Assembly: GCA_963815665.1 (NCBI GenBank)
Contig: CAWFHN010000006.1
Coordinates: 400,632-464,631 of the forward strand
Length of the DNA: 64,000 bases
DNA from: DASUPK01 sp963815665
GTDB taxonomy: Bacteria; Actinomycetota; Thermoleophilia; Solirubrobacterales; 70-9
Reading direction: 5' to 3'
Part shown: positions 60,659 through 64,000 of the stretch, piece after piece
How the letters are laid out: the number at the start of each line of letters is the position of its first letter
Numbering within the stretch: position 1 is the first letter of the stretch
The notes under the pieces: generated by a model
What the model saw: the letters and a program-made list of their open reading frames with translations, nothing else
What the model was told of the DNA's origin: nothing
The model's database searches: none
Position numbers and translations under genes: made by a program

Positions 60659-61870
60659 CTATTGCAGGATGCGCTCGACCCCTCGCCGCTCGAGGCCCCT
60701 GGCGATGATTAGCCGCTGGATCTCGCTGGTTCCCTCCAGATCCTGTCGACTCTGAGCTCGCGCAGGAAGCGCTCGGCGACGTTCGAGCGCACGTACCCAC
60801 GGCCCCCGAACGCCTGAACGCAGCGGTCGGCGCACCTCCAGGCGGCCTCGCTGACGAACAGCTTGGCGATCGACGCCTTGTGATGCGCGAGCTTGGGGTC
60901 GGCGCCGTCGTCGATCATCGCCGCGACCTGCAGGGCGAGCAGCCTGCCGGCCGCCGCGTCGGCGGCCGAGTCGGCCAGCGGGAAGGAGACGCCCTGGTAG
61001 TCGTAGATCCGCTCCCCACCCTGCTCGCGGGAGGTGGCCCAGTCGACGGTCTCCTCCAGCAGCCTCCACATCGCGCCGACCCCGCGCGCGGCGATCCCGA
61101 GCCGCTCCTCGCTGAACCAGGAGCGCTGCAGGTCATCGCCACCGCCGATCTCACCGATGTGGTCGTCCGGTCCGACCTCGACGTTCGTGAAGCGGATCGT
61201 CGGGTGGCGGTCGGGATAGCTGTGCGTGAAGTCCGGGTCATCGACGATCTCCACCCCCCGCTTGTCGCGATCGACGACAAACAGCGTCGGCAGCCGCTCC
61301 GCCCCGTCGACGACGTTCGCCATCACGACCAGCACCGTTGCGATGTCACCCGAGGTCACGAACCACTTCTCCGCGTTGATCACGAAACCGGCGTCACTCC
61401 GCTTGGCCGTCGCTTCGATCCTGGACGGATCGGAGCCTGCGCCGCGCTCGGTCACGGCGTAGGCGTCCTTGGCCTCGCCGCGCAGCGTCGGGCGCAGGTA
61501 ACGCTCGATCAGATCCTCGCTGGCGTGGACCCAGACGTTGTAGGCGTGGGGACGTGCCAGTTGATCGCGTTGGTGCTGCGGCCGTACTGCTCCTCGACGA
61601 GCACCCACTCAGTGCGGGACCAGCCCTGTCCGCCCGTTTCGGCGAGTGCAGGCCGCCCGCGAGGCCCGCCTCGATCGCCTCGGCCTTCACCCTGGCGATG
61701 GCCTCCTCCGGGAGCCGGCCGCCACGGGATTCGGCCTCTTCCTCGAGCGGCATCAGGACCTTCTCGACGAACGCCCGGGCGCGAGTCTGGATCTCCCTGG
61801 CTCGCTCGTCCAGGCCGGGAATCGGGTTCGAGAGGTCGCCGAGCGGCGCCGTGGCCGGCATCGCGGGCAC
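60659..61870 (-). pseudogene. Acyl-CoA dehydrogenase, at least three frame breaks
   Basis: Starts GTG 61870 or ATG 61861. Pieces: N-terminal helices up to IEAGLAGGLH (about 61650); ETGGQGWSRTEWVLVEEQYG and STNAINWHVP (61645-61570); then AYNVWVHASEDLIERYLRP, YAVTERGAGSDPS (FAD/acyl site), WFVTSGDIATVLVV, and VQAFGGRGYVRSNVAERFLRELRVDRI; finally EGTSEIQRLIIARGLERRGVERILQ to the stop at 60659. The base missing in GTCCCCAC (a run of C, near 61562) fits a homopolymer error. The enzyme would insert an alpha-beta double bond in an acyl-CoA. Divergent from the Rieske oxygenase across a shared operator. Confidence 0.82.
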
Positions 61871-61910
61871 GTTAATAGCACTTGACTACAAAGTCAAGAC
61901 TACGTATGAT
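61869..61910. promoter_or_regulatory. Divergent promoters sharing a palindromic operator (operator copy 1)
   Basis: Perfect dyad CTTGACT-ACAA-AGTCAAG (61881-61898). Plus strand: TTGACT (61882-61887), 17 bases, TATGAT (61905-61910), so RNA would begin within a few bases of the Rieske ATG at 61919. Minus strand: TTGACT from the other arm (61898-61893), 17 bases, TAACGT (61874-61869), with RNA start near the ATG at 61861. A repressor on the dyad would cover both -35 boxes. Confidence 0.7.
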
Positions 61911-61918
61911 GCCCGGCG

Positions 61919-63099
61919 ATGACGCCCGCCCTGCCGCTCGAAGCCGCCCAGGTCTCGGAGACGCTGCGGCCGCTCGAGCAGGCGACGATGCTGCCGCCGG
62001 CCGCCTTCACCGACCCGGCGGTGCTCGACTGGGAGGTCGAGAACCTCTTCTGCGACGGATGGATCTGCCTTGGCCACATCTCGCAGGCGAACGAGCCGGG
62101 CAAGTTCCTGATGCGTGAGCTCGGCCGAGAGAGCGTCGTAGTGATCGGTGGCGAGGACGGCCGGCCCCGCGCTTTCCACAACGTCTGCCGGCACCGCGGC
62201 GCGCGGATCGTCACGGACGAGGCAGGGAAAGGTGAACCGCCGGATCCGCTGTCCCTATCACGCCTGGTCCTACGACCTCGACGGCGCCCTTCGCGCGGCT
62301 CCGCACATGGACGGGGTCGAGGGCTTCGACCCCTCCTGCACCGGGCTCGCGCCGGTGCGGCTGCTCAACCCTGGGCGGCCTGCTTCTGGTCGACCTCGGC
62401 GGCGACGCGCCGGACCCGGGTGAGCACGTCGGGGACCTGCTCGGCCACCTGGAGCGCTACCGGACCGAGGAGCTGCGCAGCGGGGGCAAGGTCGACTACG
62501 TCGTGCCGGCGAACTGGAAGGGCATCGCCGAGAACTACAACGAGTGCCTGCACTGCCCCGGCGTCCATCCCGAGCTCAACGCCCTCAGCAACTACATGTC
62601 GGGCGAGGAGATCACCGGGGAAGGTGCCTGGTGCGGTGGCTCGATGACGCTCACCGGCGAGGGCGCCGAGACGATGGGCTCAGACGGGGGCCACGCCACC
62701 AACCGCCCGCCGATCGAGGGGCTCGAGGGCGAGCACCTGCGGTCCATCCTCTACTTCTCGCTCTTCCCCAACGCCCTGGTCTCCTTCCACCCGGACTACC
62801 TGATGCTCCATACCCTCTTCCCGAAGGCCCCGGACCGCACCGGCGTGGTCTGCGAGTTCTTCTTCGAGCCACGGGCGATCGAGGCCCCCGACTTCGACCC
62901 CACCGACGCGATCGAGTTCTGGGACATGACCAACCGCCAGGACTGGGGCGTCTGCGAACTGGCCCAGCTGGGCGCCGGCTCCCGGGGCTACACGGCGGGC
63001 CGTTATTCGCTCGAGGAGACCGACACGCACGCCTTCGACCGGATGGTGGCCGAGCGCTACATGGAGGCACTGACCCGGCGCGAGGCGGTCTCCGCGTGA
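61919..63099 (+). pseudogene. Rieske non-heme iron oxygenase, alpha-subunit type, two frame breaks
   Basis: Piece 1 (61919-62230): FCDGWICLGHISQANEPGKF and the first Rieske ligands C90 and H92 in NVCRHRGARIV. Piece 2 (62230-62380): second ligands in CPYHAWSYDLDG. Piece 3 (62375-63099): GGLLLVDLGG, NYNECLHCPGVHPELN (iron site His pair) and the C-terminal domain to the TGA at 63097-63099. Joined, about 390 residues. Such oxygenases hydroxylate aromatic rings or oxidatively demethylate amines. Breaks near 62230 and 62378. It shares a promoter dyad with the divergent acyl-CoA dehydrogenase, and its stop overlaps the next start (GTGA). Confidence 0.85.
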
Positions 63100-64000
63100 G
63101 CCGGGTCGCCGACAGCCTCGGAGAGGTCGGGCTTCCCGAGCCCGTCAACTCGCTCGCCTCGCGCGACTGGGACGCGATCGTGGTCGGCGGCGGGCACAAC
63201 GGCCTCACCACCGCCGCCTACCTGGCGCGGGCGGGGAAGAGCGTGCTGGTGCTGGAGCGGCGGGAGCGCCTCGGCGGCGCCTGCACCTTGGAGCGCCCCT
63301 TCTCCGACCAGGACTTCGTGGTCAGCCCCTGCGCCTACGTGGTCGGGCTGCTGGACGAACTGGTGATCGACGAGCTGGCCCTGCGCGACCGTGGTCTGCG
63401 CTTTTCGTGGCCGACCCGAACCTCTGGGTGCCCTTCGAGGACGGCACCTCCTTCGGCCAGTGGCTCGACAAGGAGAAGACGGCGCGCAACCTCGACGAGC
63501 TCGGGGTCTCTGAGGCAGACAAGAAGGGGTACTGGGCCTACGAGGAGCTCTTCGACAAGGTCCGCGTCAAGCTTCGCAAGGGCGATCGAGACACCTGGGT
63601 CGGCGACACCCCGACCCGCGCTGAGATCGAGGAGATCCTCGACGGGAACCAGACGATGATCGACCTGGTCTTCGAGGTCTCGATCGCCGACGTCCTCGAC
63701 GACCACATCTCCGACAAGCGTCTCAAGACCGCTCTCTACGGCCAGGGGATCATCGGGACCTGGGCGGCCCGAGCGAGCCCGGGACCGCCTCGATCAAGCT
63801 CATGCACTACCAGGGCGACCTGGAGGGCAAGGGGCCGCTCTGGGGCTACGTCGAGGGCGGCATGGGGATGGTGAGCTTCGTGATCGCCGACGCGGCGCGC
63901 GAGGCGGGAGCCGTCCTCGCCTGCGGGGTCCCGGTCTCCGCGATCCACCCCGGCGAAGGGGTGGAGCTGGAGGACGGGACCCGCCTGCGGGCCGGAACCG
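63096..64000 (+). pseudogene. Phytoene-desaturase-like FAD oxidoreductase, two frame breaks, cut by window end
   Basis: Starts GTG 63096 overlapping the Rieske stop. Piece 1: WDAIVVGGGHNGLTTAAYLARAGKSVLVLERRERLGGACTLE (FAD motif, given here in part), ending near 63405 at LRFSW. Piece 2: NLWVPFEDGTSFGQW to LYGQGIIGTWA (63407-63765). Piece 3: GTASIKLMHYQGDLEG and YVEGGMGMVSFVIADAARE, open to the window end. It is a paralogue of the gene at 56835-58522 and shares its FAD motif closely. Reductase or desaturase chemistry on an isoprenoid-like or fatty substrate is expected, but untested. Confidence 0.8.

Noticed and set aside
1..64000. CRISPR arrays, insertion sequences and prophage
   Set aside because: No regularly spaced repeats, no transposase- or integrase-like motifs and no phage structural genes were seen on either strand.

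Overview
The window is a high-GC chromosomal segment from a bacterium that looks like an actinobacterium, most probably of the Thermoleophilia/Solirubrobacterales type. This assignment is an inference. It rests on high GC, frequent GTG/TTG starts, a wax-ester/triacylglycerol synthase of the HHxxxDG type, a DUF6636-type secreted protein, an actinobacterial type of gamma-glutamyl-amine ligase (GlnA3/GlnA4-like), and many secreted Arg/Lys-rich proteins. I see no insertion sequence, phage, CRISPR array, rRNA or tRNA gene.

Layout. 0-3.3 kb: tail of a STAS protein, a CBS/DUF294 nucleotidyltransferase, a DEDD exonuclease and a one-pass membrane protein, ended by a strong hairpin. 3.4-17.5 kb: an ethanolamine-type permease divergent from a PuuD-like hydrolase, then an APC permease with a C-terminal USP domain, a broken kup K+ transporter, a kdpD-like kinase with a broken kdpE, and then a gamma-glutamyl-amine ligase divergent from an aldehyde dehydrogenase and an SDR. 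Permease, ligase, dehydrogenase and hydrolase together suggest uptake and gamma-glutamylation of an amine (ethanolamine or a polyamine). 17-31 kb: TetR with its operator, ridA-ilvA, a fused esterase/Baeyer-Villiger monooxygenase, an enoyl-CoA hydratase, a persulfide-dioxygenase/rhodanese protein, secreted proteins, and an arsR-DUF2892-mmpL operon divergent from osmC. 31-41 kb: a CwlO/NlpC-like cell-wall hydrolase, an HD-GYP response regulator, a lipid pair (WS/DGAT and acyl-ACP thioesterase), DoxX, a SHOCT protein and two GT-C glycosyltransferases. 41-48 kb: a zinc-ribbon/HTH protein, a c-di-AMP (ydaO) riboswitch followed only by a 42-residue membrane peptide, then a run of exported proteins (GH76, arylsulfotransferase-like, GDSL). 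48-53 kb: GDPD, SCP2-hydrolase, patatin, aminotransferase and a kinase-like protein.

53.4-64 kb: two head-to-head gene fragments that look like a rearrangement scar, two FAD amine oxidases, and a probable catabolic cluster. The cluster holds two phytoene-desaturase-like oxidoreductases, an NDP-forming acyl-CoA synthetase, an acyl-CoA dehydrogenase and a Rieske oxygenase. Two promoter regions of this cluster carry the same dyad, TTGACTACAA followed by a TCAA arm, so they probably share a repressor.

Quality note: frame breaks cluster at 7.3-12.6 kb and 57.6-63.8 kb, where conserved sequence continues across frames, often with compensating shifts. Between 12.8 and 53.4 kb about 40 genes read cleanly. 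I think most breaks are single-base sequence errors rather than decay, but the window alone cannot prove it.
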